Source: CAYMDD01 sp964409675
Lineage (GTDB): Bacteria; Pseudomonadota; Alphaproteobacteria; Rickettsiales; SXRF01
Assembly: GCA_964409675.1 (NCBI GenBank)
Contig: CAYPEF010000025.1
Span: 1 to 20,158, forward strand
DNA length: 20,158 bases
Reading direction: 5' to 3'
In this document: positions 5,938-14,233 of the stretch, piece by piece
Layout of the letters: the number at the start of each line of letters is the position of its first letter
Numbering within the stretch: the first letter of the stretch is position 1
Notes under the pieces: generated by a model
What the model saw: only the letters and a program-made list of their open reading frames with translations
Database searches by the model: none
Told to the model about the DNA's origin: nothing
Translations under genes and position numbers: made by a program

Positions 5938-5949
5938 TGCCAGCCCCTA
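5938..5949 (-). repeat. Right inverted repeat of the four-helix-bundle cassette
   Basis: TGCCAGCCCCTA here is the exact reverse complement of 5510-5521. It lies 23 bases upstream of the four-helix-bundle start codon and about 10 bases beyond the stop codon of the GST gene (5959). The neighbouring CTGCC and TGCCAG motifs echo the repeat. Confidence 0.7.
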
Positions 5950-5958
5950 GTCGCTCAA

Positions 5959-6483
5959 TTAAAAATCCGGATTCTCATAATATTCCGGTGGCTTCACGCC
6001 GTGTACACGGTCGCACAGCACGGCACGGACGGCGGGGCGGGATTTCATCAGCGCGTACCATGTAGCGGCGGCTTCGTTATATTCCCACGGCACGTCGCCA
6101 AGGTAATCTACCGCCGAGAGATGCGCNNNNNNNNNNNNNNNNNNNNNNNNNNNNNNNNNNNNNNNNNNNNNNNNNNNNNNNNNNNNNNNNNNNNNNNNNN
6201 NNNNNNNNNNNNNNNNNNNNNNNNNNGATGGGGTGCGGCCAAGCAGGGTGATATTTTTATAGGTATCTTCCAGGTATTCGCTGATGGCGTAATTGCCGGA
6301 AATCACTGAGCCGCATTCCTCCACCAGCACCGGCACTTCGCCTGCCGGGTTCAGCGCGAAAAAGGCAAGGTTCTTCTCCCACGGGTTTTCCTGTACCAGT
6401 TCGAATTCAAGTTCCTTCTCCTTCATCATCATCCGGATTTTCCGGCAGAAGGGGGAAATGGGCGTATGATAGAGCAGGCGCAT
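5959..6483 (-). CDS. Glutathione S-transferase family protein, interrupted by an assembly gap
   Basis: The N-terminal thioredoxin-like domain is clear: LLYHTPISPFCRKIRMMMKE. The GEVPVLVEE segment carries the cis-proline, and SGNYAISEYLEDTY is the family's glutathione gamma-Glu binding region. The C-terminal helical part has AHLSAVDYLGDVPWEY and ends PPEYYENPDF, typical of an alphaproteobacterial GST group. Between them are 100 N (6127-6226). With the gap taken at face value the protein has 174 residues, while relatives are roughly 220-230, so the gap probably hides about 240 bases. The start ATG is at 6483. It probably conjugates glutathione to electrophiles in the cytoplasm; the substrate is unknown. 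A GST next to queG is a plausible older arrangement now separated by the cassette. Confidence 0.88.
   Translation of the reverse strand: MRLLYHTPISPFCRKIRMMMKEKELEFELVQENPWEKNLAFFALNPAGEVPVLVEECGSVISGNYAISEYLEDTYKNITLLGRTPXXXXXXXXXXXXXXXXXXXXXXXXXXXXXXXXXXAHLSAVDYLGDVPWEYNEAAATWYALMKSRPAVRAVLCDRVHGVKPPEYYENPDF
6127..6226. other. Assembly gap (100 N) in the GST gene
   Basis: Exactly 100 N, a placeholder of unknown true length. Comparison with the family's usual length suggests that more sequence is missing. Confidence 0.95.
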
Positions 6484-6793
6484 AATAAAAATGGCGCTTT
6501 TTAGGTGGGCGGGAACGAAGGATAGAACCAGAACGTCCGCTTTGGCAAGCAGTTGTGTGGGTTATTTTGGGATAAATAAGGCAGGAGGGGCGGTTTTATT
6601 AAGCTACTGCGCGAATATACCTTCCCGTCGTCCCGGCGCAGGCCGGGATCCATGCCAAGCATCCGCTATAAAATATAAATAAAGGCAAAGACAGAGCCTA
6701 TACTTTAACCCTGTCCGGATGAGAGGCAATGGTCCCGGCCTGCGCCGGGACGAGGGGAGAAACACATGCAGTACCTCCCGCTCGGCAAAAAAC
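6484..6793. other. Intergenic interval between the GST and gltB genes
   Basis: This 310-base interval holds the palindromic repeat described separately and probably the GST promoter, since that gene reads leftward from 6483. The short open frames within it have no coding character. I see no RNA gene and no clear terminator for gltB apart from the palindrome itself. Confidence 0.5.
6628..6753. repeat. Palindromic repeat of the GTCCCGGCGCAGGCCGGGA type
   Basis: The left arm at 6628-6653 and right arm at 6729-6753 are reverse complements. There is a perfect 21-base core (starting TCGTCCCGGCG) and one extra base beyond it. The 75-base spacer is A+T-rich. Repeats with this G+C-rich core are common intergenic palindromes in proteobacteria. 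It may also act as the 3' end structure of gltB. Confidence 0.75.
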
Positions 6794-9700
6794 CTAAATC
6801 ATCCGCCCCGAAGGAATGCTTTCCTCCTCATCCGACAGCGGGTGCTTCAGGCGGCTGACCATCTCCTTTGGGCAGATCTGGCGGAATTTCGGCAGCTCAT
6901 ACTCCCAGGCGGAGAGAATCGCGCCCGCTCGCGGCGAACCGGTTTCTGCGTAGTGCCGTTCCACCAGCTGCTTCAGTTTCTGCTCCCAGTACTGGCTCAG
7001 GATAGGCTGATGCACTACTGTATCCTCATTGATGCGCTCCGCCAGCAACTGTCCGGGGTCATAGACAAACGCCATACCACCGGTCATCCCGGCGGCAAAA
7101 TTATAGCCGGTCTCACCGAGGATCACCGCTACGCCGCCGGTCATGTACTCACAGCCGTTGGAGCCGCAGCCTTCCACTACCGCCACTGCACCGGAATTAC
7201 GCACCGCAAACCGCTCCCCGGCCTGCCCGTTGGCGAACAACGCGCCGCCGGTCGCCCCGTACAGCACCGTATTGCCGATGATGGTATTCTCATGCGGAAT
7301 CAGTGCGCTCGACGGGCGCGGGCGAATGACGATCAGCCCACCCGATAGTCCCTTGCCGACATAATCGTTGGCATCGCCATACAGCAGAATTTTTAGCCCC
7401 TGCACGGCAAACGCCCCGAGCGACTGCCCTGCCGAGCCGCGAAGCGTCAGCGTAATATGCTCCGGGTGCAGCGCGTGTGTATCGAACCGGCGTGTCATCA
7501 TCGAGGAAAGCCGGGTGCCGATGGCGCGCATGGTATTACGCACCGAGTAAGCCAGCTGAATCTTCTCCCCCCGCTCCAGCGCCTGCCGCGCATCCACCAG
7601 CATCTGCGCGTCGAGCGTGTCGGGCACCTCATTACGGCCTGTTAGCGAGAAGTAACGCTTATTGCTCCCTGCGTCGGCCTGCGTCAGCAGATTATTCAAA
7701 TCCAGATCGACCAGGTCATCACTGCCGCGGTTGACCTGCGTCAGTAAATCCGAGCGCCCGATAATCTCGTCAAATGACGTAAAGCCCAACTGCGCCAGAA
7801 TCTCGCGTGCTTCCTCGGCGATGAAGCTGAACAGATTCACCACCTTCTCCACGCTGCCATCAAATTTCGCGCGCAGTTTCGGGTCCTGCGTGGTGATGCC
7901 CACCGGGCAGGTATTGCTGTGGCACTGGCGCACGAGAATGCATCCCATCGCCACCAATGCCGCTGTGCCAAGCGCATATTCCTCTGCCCCGAGCAGGGCG
8001 GCAATCACAATATCCCGCCCGGTCTTCAGTCCGCCGTCCGTCTGCAGCTTCACGCGGTGGCGCATGCGGTTGAGGGTTAGCACCTGGTTGGCCTCCGACA
8101 GTCCCATCTCCCACGGAATACCTGCATGCTTGATGCTCGACCATGGGCTTGCGCCGGTGCCGCCGTTATGGCCCGCGATCACGATCTTATCCGCCATCGC
8201 TTTTGCCACGCCGCTCGCAATGGTGCCGATGCCCGACTGCGCCACCAGCTTCACCGAGACGATGGCTTGCGGGTTGATCTGCTTCAAATCGTAAATCAGC
8301 TGCGCCAGATCTTCGATGGAATAAATATCATGATGCGGCGGCGGCGAGATCAGGCTCACCCCCGGTGTGGCATGGCGCAGCCGGGCGATTTCGGTGGTGA
8401 CCTTGAACGCAGGTAATTGCCCGCCTTCACCGGGCTTCGCCCCTTGCGCTACCTTGATTTGCAATTCGGATGCCGAATTGAGGTATTCCGCCGTTACCCC
8501 GAACCGCGCCGAAGCCACCTGCTTGATGGTGGAATTGGGATTATCGCCGTTGGCATAGGGCGCATACCGCTCCGGCCCTTCGCCGCCTTCACCGGAATTG
8601 GACGCCGCGCCGATGCGGTTCATGGCAATCGCAAGTGTTTCATGCGCCTCCGGTGACAAGGCGCCTAGCGACATGGCAGGCGCGATAAAGCGCTTGCGGA
8701 TTTCAGTGATCGATTCCACGCTCTCAATCGCAACCGGCGCATGCGGTGAATTGAAATCCAGCAGATCGCGCAGGTGAATTGGTGGCAGCGAGTGCACGCG
8801 CGCGCTATATTCCTTATAGAGCTGATACGACCCCTTCGCGGTCGCCGCCTGCAGTAGGTGCGTATCCTCTCCCGCCCAGCCATGCTGCTCGCCGCGTGCC
8901 CGCGCGCGGTAAAACCCGCCGACCGGCAACGGCTCGACATTATCTTCCGTAAACGCCTTTTCATGCAGCGCCAGAATCCGCTTCTCAATACCCGCAAGGC
9001 CTATGCCCGAAATGCGCGAAGGCAGCCCCGGGAAAAACTCCGCCGCAAACGCGCGCGATAATCCAATTGCCTCGAAATTCAACCCGCCGCGATAGGAGCT
9101 TACCACGGAAATGCCCATCTTCGACATGATCTTCAGCAGTCCTACACTCATCGCTTCGCGGAAATTTTCCAGCGCGTGCGCCTGCGTCAACCCGTGTAGG
9201 AGTCCGCGCGCGTGCCGCTCCGCAATCGCTGCTTCGGCAAGGTAGGGATTCACTACCGTTGCTCCCGCGCCGATCAGCACCGCCAGCGCATGCACGTCAA
9301 TGCACTCAGAGGTGCGCACCAGGATGGACGCGCGTTTACGCAGCTTGTGCTTCACCAGATGGCTGTTGACCGCCGATACTGCGAGGATCATCGGAATAGG
9401 CGCGCGGTCTTCATCCATATGCTCGTCGGTGAGCAACAGGTAGGACTGCCCTCGCCGCGTCGCTTCTTCCGCCGCTTCCACCAGCCGCTCGATACCCCGG
9501 CGCAGGCGGTTGCCGTCAGCTTCCACCTCAAACAACGTATCCAGTTCGGTGATGCGCCCGGAAAAATGCCGGCGGATAGCGTCCAGCTCATGCCCGAGCA
9601 ACACAGGCGTTTCGCATAGCAGAATAGGATGGTGCGACTGGTCGAGCGCCAGGTAATTGCCGTCATTACCGAAGCGCGTGTTCAGGCTCATCACGCGCTT

Positions 9701-11362
9701 TTCGCGCAAGGGATCAATCGGCGGGTTGGTCACCTGGCTGAAATTCTGCCGGAAGAAATGGTGGAATCCGCGATTATGCTCGGAGAGCACCGCCATCGGC
9801 GTATCGTCGCCCATGGAGCCGATGGCTTCTTTCGCTTCCGCCGCCATCGGGTGCAGGATGGCTTCGAAATCCTCCATCGTGTAACCGCACGCGCGCTGAA
9901 GGGTGCGCAGCCGCTCGGACGAAAGTGCGGCAAAAGCAGGATAATGAATAGTGGAATCGCTAACTTCACCATGCGCCGTCCACGCCCCGCCTTGCAGAAT
10001 CCGCCCAAGCGGCACGATATTGCCGACCCATTCGCCGTAAGGATGCTGTGCGGCAAGGTAGTCTTTCAGCTCCGTATCCTTATAAAGCCTGCCTTCATGC
10101 AAATCGATGCCGAGGATATCGCCCGGCCCCAGCCTGCCGCGCTCGATCACATCCGCATCCTCCACCGGCACCATGCCGGATTCGGAGCCGATGGCGAGCA
10201 GCCCGTCACTGGTAATAGCGTAGCGCATGGGCCGCAGTCCTCCGCGGTCCATACCCGCCACCACCCAGCGCCCATCGGTGGCGGCGATGGCAGCGGGCCC
10301 GTCCCACGGTTCGGAGATGCTGTTGCAAAAGGAGTAAAGGTTTTTATGCGCCTGCGGAATATCCGAATGCTCATCCCACGCCGGCGGCACCAGAATGAGT
10401 TTTGCCAGCGGCAATGGGCGACCTGCGCGCGCAAGCACTTCCATCACTGCATCGAGCGCGCCGGTGTCGGACGTGTTATCCGGAATCACCGGCACCACGT
10501 CGTCTTCAAAGCCTTCAAACGCGGGGCAATGAAAGGTTGCCTCATGGCTTCGCATGAAATTCACATTGCCCTTAAGCGTGTTGATCTCGCCGTTGTGCGC
10601 CACTACACGAAACGGCTGCGCCAGGTGCCATGCCGGCGCGGTATTGGTGGAGAACCGCTGGTGGAAAATGGCGAAGTTGGAGACAAAGCGCGAATCAAGC
10701 AGGTCGGGATAAAACCCGGTCAGCTGCTCCGCCTTGAACAGCCCCTTGTAAATAATAGAGCGGCAGGAGAGGGAGCAGAGATAAAAATCCATGATCGCCT
10801 TGGCACGCACCGCCTTCTCAATCCGCTTGCGGATGAAATACAGCTCCAGCTCGAAGCGCGCCTCATCCACGCCCTCTTTCCCGGCGATGATGATCTGCTC
10901 GATCTCGGGCCGTGAATCATTGGCGATTTCGCCGATCAGTTCCGCACACACCGGCACCTGCCGCCAGCCGTGGATGGAATAGCCGAGTTTCAGAATCTCG
11001 CTCTCCACAATCGCCCGCGCCGCTTCCTGCGCGCTTAAATTCTTCTTCGGCAGAAATACCATGCCCACCGCGATGGGATGGGAAGGCGTGCGCTTACCAA
11101 TCTGGCGGATATAATCTTCAAAAAAAGCCGTGGGCAGTTGGATATGAATGCCCGCCCCGTCGCCGGTTTTACCGTCCGCATCCACCGCCCCGCGGTGATA
11201 CACCGCCTTCAGCGCCTCGATGCCTTTTTCCACAATCTCCCGGCGTGGATGTCCATCAATTGCCGCAATCAACCCGACACCGCAGGCGTCATGCTCAGTG
11301 GCGGGATCGTAGAGGCCTTTTTCGCTGAGATATACCGCATGCTTGTGCCACGCATACATCAT
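6794..11362 (-). CDS. gltB: Glutamate synthase (NADPH) large subunit
   Basis: GltB hydrolyses glutamine and adds the released ammonia to 2-oxoglutarate at an FMN site, giving glutamate. The 1522-residue length is normal. The class-II amidotransferase domain starts with nucleophile Cys27 in HDACGVG, after a short propeptide that is usually removed, and includes FAIFHQRFSTNT and HNGEINTLKGN. A central domain follows. The FMN synthase domain has SGEGGEGPERY, AKPGEGGQLPAFKV and AGHNGGTGASPW. The 3Fe-4S cysteines are C1141, C1147 and C1152 (CX5CX4C). The C-terminal GXGXG beta-helix includes YVGKGLSGG and GATGGALFANG. Two adjacent ATG codons (11362, 11359) could start it, with no strong Shine-Dalgarno. 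GltD lies upstream on the same strand but is separated by an opposing gene, so gltB needs its own promoter. Confidence 0.97.
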   Translation of the reverse strand: MMYAWHKHAVYLSEKGLYDPATEHDACGVGLIAAIDGHPRREIVEKGIEALKAVYHRGAVDADGKTGDGAGIHIQLPTAFFEDYIRQIGKRTPSHPIAVGMVFLPKKNLSAQEAARAIVESEILKLGYSIHGWRQVPVCAELIGEIANDSRPEIEQIIIAGKEGVDEARFELELYFIRKRIEKAVRAKAIMDFYLCSLSCRSIIYKGLFKAEQLTGFYPDLLDSRFVSNFAIFHQRFSTNTAPAWHLAQPFRVVAHNGEINTLKGNVNFMRSHEATFHCPAFEGFEDDVVPVIPDNTSDTGALDAVMEVLARAGRPLPLAKLILVPPAWDEHSDIPQAHKNLYSFCNSISEPWDGPAAIAATDGRWVVAGMDRGGLRPMRYAITSDGLLAIGSESGMVPVEDADVIERGRLGPGDILGIDLHEGRLYKDTELKDYLAAQHPYGEWVGNIVPLGRILQGGAWTAHGEVSDSTIHYPAFAALSSERLRTLQRACGYTMEDFEAILHPMAAEAKEAIGSMGDDTPMAVLSEHNRGFHHFFRQNFSQVTNPPIDPLREKRVMSLNTRFGNDGNYLALDQSHHPILLCETPVLLGHELDAIRRHFSGRITELDTLFEVEADGNRLRRGIERLVEAAEEATRRGQSYLLLTDEHMDEDRAPIPMILAVSAVNSHLVKHKLRKRASILVRTSECIDVHALAVLIGAGATVVNPYLAEAAIAERHARGLLHGLTQAHALENFREAMSVGLLKIMSKMGISVVSSYRGGLNFEAIGLSRAFAAEFFPGLPSRISGIGLAGIEKRILALHEKAFTEDNVEPLPVGGFYRARARGEQHGWAGEDTHLLQAATAKGSYQLYKEYSARVHSLPPIHLRDLLDFNSPHAPVAIESVESITEIRKRFIAPAMSLGALSPEAHETLAIAMNRIGAASNSGEGGEGPERYAPYANGDNPNSTIKQVASARFGVTAEYLNSASELQIKVAQGAKPGEGGQLPAFKVTTEIARLRHATPGVSLISPPPHHDIYSIEDLAQLIYDLKQINPQAIVSVKLVAQSGIGTIASGVAKAMADKIVIAGHNGGTGASPWSSIKHAGIPWEMGLSEANQVLTLNRMRHRVKLQTDGGLKTGRDIVIAALLGAEEYALGTAALVAMGCILVRQCHSNTCPVGITTQDPKLRAKFDGSVEKVVNLFSFIAEEAREILAQLGFTSFDEIIGRSDLLTQVNRGSDDLVDLDLNNLLTQADAGSNKRYFSLTGRNEVPDTLDAQMLVDARQALERGEKIQLAYSVRNTMRAIGTRLSSMMTRRFDTHALHPEHITLTLRGSAGQSLGAFAVQGLKILLYGDANDYVGKGLSGGLIVIRPRPSSALIPHENTIIGNTVLYGATGGALFANGQAGERFAVRNSGAVAVVEGCGSNGCEYMTGGVAVILGETGYNFAAGMTGGMAFVYDPGQLLAERINEDTVVHQPILSQYWEQKLKQLVERHYAETGSPRAGAILSAWEYELPKFRQICPKEMVSRLKHPLSDEEESIPSGRMI

Positions 11363-11455
11363 AATGTGGCCATCTATTGGATAAGGTTATGATATTGACA
11401 TATGCATAAAACATAAGCCTTGTAACATCAATACTCATTTGTTATCCACCAATAG
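11363..11455. promoter_or_regulatory. Divergent promoter region, gltB (-) and arylsulfotransferase-like gene (+)
   Basis: This is a 93-base A+T-rich spacer. On the - strand, TTGATG (11431-11426) and TATGCA (11408-11403) are 17 bases apart and could serve gltB. On +, TTGACA at 11395-11400 is a perfect -35, but no good -10 follows at normal spacing. The ends of the spacer carry an imperfect inverted repeat: ATCTATTGGATAA near 11372 against TTATCCACCAATAGAT near 11442. It could be an operator or a small duplication. Confidence 0.35.
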
Positions 11456-12703
11456 ATGAGGTTCATTTTTATTATAGCGCTTGTAATATTAAGCGGTGTT
11501 AGCGGAATGCTAATGGCATATTACAAGTTGGAACCTTATATTTTTGTTGAGAAAGCAGTCAGTGGGCTGCACGCGTGGAATAAGAAGCAGAAAATGGCTG
11601 CAAAGTTTGCAAAGCTGGAAGCTAAAAAAGCCGCTGCTAAGCCCAAAATTCTTCATGGCAAGCAACTAATTCGATATAATCTTCCTGGTGCAGACCAAGG
11701 GGCTACCCTGATAGTTGCCGATAATTCAAAATCAATTGATTTAATTAGCCCTTCTGGCGATGTACTATATTCATGGCTAACTGCTCATAAAGAAAAAGAT
11801 ATAGGCGGATACCGTTTAGGCGCGCATGTTTATCCAAATGGCGATTTGCTTACGGTTAAGATGAGTCATATTGATACGCCTTATGGACGTGGATTAACAA
11901 AGGTTGATAAAGACTCCAATTTAATTTGGAAGCTTGAATATTCGTTTCATCATTATTTTGATGTGGCCGAAAATGGTAATATCTACGGCGTAGCGCACAA
12001 ATTACTTAATGAGCCTATACAAGGAATGGAGTATCTGCCGCCACCGATAATTGCAGATGAAATAATGATAGTATCAAATGATGGCGTGCTTATAAAAAGG
12101 ATACCTCTCCTGGAAGCTTTTAAAGGTACCCCTTTTGAAAAAATGCTCCATAAAAATTTTAAAGGCGTGAGTAAAGGCGATTATACGCATGTAAATTCCG
12201 TTTATTTTCTCCGCGAGGACGTGAATTATAAGCTACCGGTCTTCAAGCCCGGTATGATCTTGATATCGATACGCAGCAAAAGCATTATAGCTGTTTTGGA
12301 TCCAGTCAGTGAAAAAATTGTATGGGCTGAACAGGGGCCCTGGCATTTCCAGCATGATGCTAAATTTCTGCCTGATGGAAATATCATGCTGTTTGATAAC
12401 TTAGGCGATAAAGCGCCTGGGGAAAAAATTACTAGTCGTGTTATATCATACAATCCCGCAACTCAGGAAATTGATTGGTACTATAATGGATCAAAGAAAC
12501 ACCGTATAAATTCAAATATACGGTCTGGAGCACAATTGCTTTCAAATGGTAATATATTAATTCATGCTGATATGAATGGGCTCATAGTTGAAGTTACTCC
12601 CGAAAAGCAAATAGTATGGGAATATAGAAGCCCTAGATTAACACTTGGATATGTTAAAAGATATAACTTGAATGATTTAGATTTCTTGAAATCTCAAAAA
12701 TGA
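11456..12703 (+). CDS. Arylsulfotransferase (ASST)-family beta-propeller protein, membrane-anchored
   Basis: This 415-residue protein has an N-terminal membrane helix (residues 3-22, FIFIIALVILSGVSGMLMAY), a Lys/Ala-rich linker (45-66), then a beta-propeller. Repeated blade motifs are GAHVYPNGDLLTV, FDVAENGNIYGV, HDAKFLPDGNIMLFDN and GAQLLSNGNILIHAD. HVNSV (245-249) and HFQHD (297-301) are the kind of conserved His positions seen in the ASST family. The soluble part is probably periplasmic. Family members transfer sulfate between phenols, but many act on unknown substrates or may not be enzymes. The gene is much more A+T-rich than gltB and gltD and lies opposed between them, with no ribosome-binding site of note. 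This suggests horizontal insertion into a former gltD-gltB cluster. Confidence 0.8.
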   Translation: MRFIFIIALVILSGVSGMLMAYYKLEPYIFVEKAVSGLHAWNKKQKMAAKFAKLEAKKAAAKPKILHGKQLIRYNLPGADQGATLIVADNSKSIDLISPSGDVLYSWLTAHKEKDIGGYRLGAHVYPNGDLLTVKMSHIDTPYGRGLTKVDKDSNLIWKLEYSFHHYFDVAENGNIYGVAHKLLNEPIQGMEYLPPPIIADEIMIVSNDGVLIKRIPLLEAFKGTPFEKMLHKNFKGVSKGDYTHVNSVYFLREDVNYKLPVFKPGMILISIRSKSIIAVLDPVSEKIVWAEQGPWHFQHDAKFLPDGNIMLFDNLGDKAPGEKITSRVISYNPATQEIDWYYNGSKKHRINSNIRSGAQLLSNGNILIHADMNGLIVEVTPEKQIVWEYRSPRLTLGYVKRYNLNDLDFLKSQK

Positions 12704-12793
12704 TAAATCCATTTGCTAAGTAAAACATATTAAAATTGCTATTATTTGGCATTAACAGCAATTCATATCTTCTATATTGCGAATGGCAGTTGT
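12704..12793. terminator. Possible bidirectional terminator between convergent genes
   Basis: AATTGCT (12734-12740) and AGCAATT (12757-12763) form a 7-bp stem with a 16-base loop, in the 90-base A+T-rich spacer between the ASST-like gene and gltD. There is no T-run, so intrinsic termination is uncertain. Confidence 0.3.
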
Positions 12794-14230
12794 CTATTTA
12801 TTGAAAGAAGTTGCAACAGAGCGATAAAATGGAGCGTCCTGAAGGTATCCATTAATGCTTATCGCCGCTTCTCTGCCATCACGGATAGCCCACACCACCA
12901 ACGACGCGCCGCGCACGATATCTCCGGCGGCGAAAACGCCGGGAAGCGAGGTCATCAGGCTTTTGCTCTCCACGCTAATGGTGCCGTATTTGCTCACATG
13001 CAGGTCCGGCGTATTAAACAAGCTGGGAATATCCTCCGCATCGAACCCGAGCGCCTGAATCACCATATCCGCCTTGATAGCATGCGTTGCCCCTTCCACC
13101 GGGATCACGCCCTGCCTTCCCGCTGCATCCGCCGCGCCGAGGCGCATGCGCTGCACCAGCACGCCCTCTACCCGGCTGCCGCCGATAAAGGCTTTGGGCG
13201 CGGATAGCCATTCGAACTGCACACCCTCATCTTCAGCATGCTTCACCTCACGCGCCGAGCCGGGCATGTTGGCGCGGTCGCGCCGGTACAGGCAGGTGAC
13301 TTTTTTCGCACCTTGCCGGATGGCGGTGCGCACGCAGTCCATGGCCGTATCGCCGCCGCCGATCACCACCACTTCCTTGTCGTGCGCATTGAAATAGCCG
13401 CTGTCGAATTCCTCGCACGCATCGCCCAGGCCGTGCCGGTTGCTGGCGGTGAGGTAGGCGAGGGCGGGGATGATATTTTCAAGGCATACATCCGGCACTT
13501 CCAGCTCTCGCGCCTTGTAAACGCCCGTGGCGATCAGCACCGCATCATGCCGCGCGCGCAATTCCTCCAGTGGCAGCGCCGGGCCGATATCGGTGTTGAG
13601 GACAAACCGCACGCCGCTTTCCTGAAGCAGCGCGATGCGCCGCTCCACCACGTGCTTCTCCAGCTTGAAGTTCGGAATGCCATAGATCAGCAGCCCTCCC
13701 GCGCGGTCATACCGGTCATAGATATGCACTGCATGCCCGGCGCGGCGCAGCATGTCGGCGGCTGCGAGCCCCGCCGGCCCCGCGCCGATGATGCCGACGC
13801 TGAAGCCGCTCTCGGCGCGCGGCGCAACCGGTTTCACCCAGCCGTTGGCAAACGCGGTTTCGGTGATGTATTTCTCCACTGAGCCGATAGTAACGGCGCC
13901 GAAATCCTTCTCAATTACGCAATTGCCTTCACAGAGTCTGTCTTGCGGGCAGATGCGGCCGCAGATTTCCGGGAAGGTGTTGGTGGCGCTGGCCACCTGG
14001 TATGCTTCCTCCAGCCTGCCCTCGGCGGTGAGCTTCAGCCAGTCGGGGATGTTATTCTGCAACGGGCAGTGAATCTGGCAGAAGGGAATGCCGCATTGCG
14101 AGCAGCGCGAGGATTGCTCGGCAGCGGCGGCATTGCCGAACAGCTGGTAGATTTCATCAAAATGATGCTTGCGAGCCTCGGCAGGCTCAATTGAGGGATA
14201 TTGCTGCCCGGTATCGGTAAAGCCCAGCAT
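12794..14230 (-). CDS. gltD: Glutamate synthase (NADPH) small subunit
   Basis: GltD (478 residues) oxidises NADPH through FAD and passes electrons over two 4Fe-4S clusters to the FMN in GltB. Cysteine motifs are C43SQCGIPFCQIHC and C90GRICPQDRLCEGNC. The FAD fold has GAGPAG at 149-154. The NADPH fold has GGGDTAMD at 291-298. The C-terminal FAD contact is GVFAAGDIVRGASLVVWAI. The length is complete. Its start lies only three bases after the NDUFA9-like stop, so those two genes are surely cotranscribed. Downstream on the same strand the ASST-like gene (opposite direction) intervenes before gltB, so the two subunits are no longer in a simple operon and may be unequally expressed. Confidence 0.97.
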   Translation of the reverse strand: MLGFTDTGQQYPSIEPAEARKHHFDEIYQLFGNAAAAEQSSRCSQCGIPFCQIHCPLQNNIPDWLKLTAEGRLEEAYQVASATNTFPEICGRICPQDRLCEGNCVIEKDFGAVTIGSVEKYITETAFANGWVKPVAPRAESGFSVGIIGAGPAGLAAADMLRRAGHAVHIYDRYDRAGGLLIYGIPNFKLEKHVVERRIALLQESGVRFVLNTDIGPALPLEELRARHDAVLIATGVYKARELEVPDVCLENIIPALAYLTASNRHGLGDACEEFDSGYFNAHDKEVVVIGGGDTAMDCVRTAIRQGAKKVTCLYRRDRANMPGSAREVKHAEDEGVQFEWLSAPKAFIGGSRVEGVLVQRMRLGAADAAGRQGVIPVEGATHAIKADMVIQALGFDAEDIPSLFNTPDLHVSKYGTISVESKSLMTSLPGVFAAGDIVRGASLVVWAIRDGREAAISINGYLQDAPFYRSVATSFNK

Positions 14231-14233
14231 CGC

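Noticed and set aside
6719..10915. Several long + strand open frames across gltB
   Set aside because: They are shadows of the G+C-rich gltB gene, lack family features and start sites, and overlap a clear 1522-residue enzyme.
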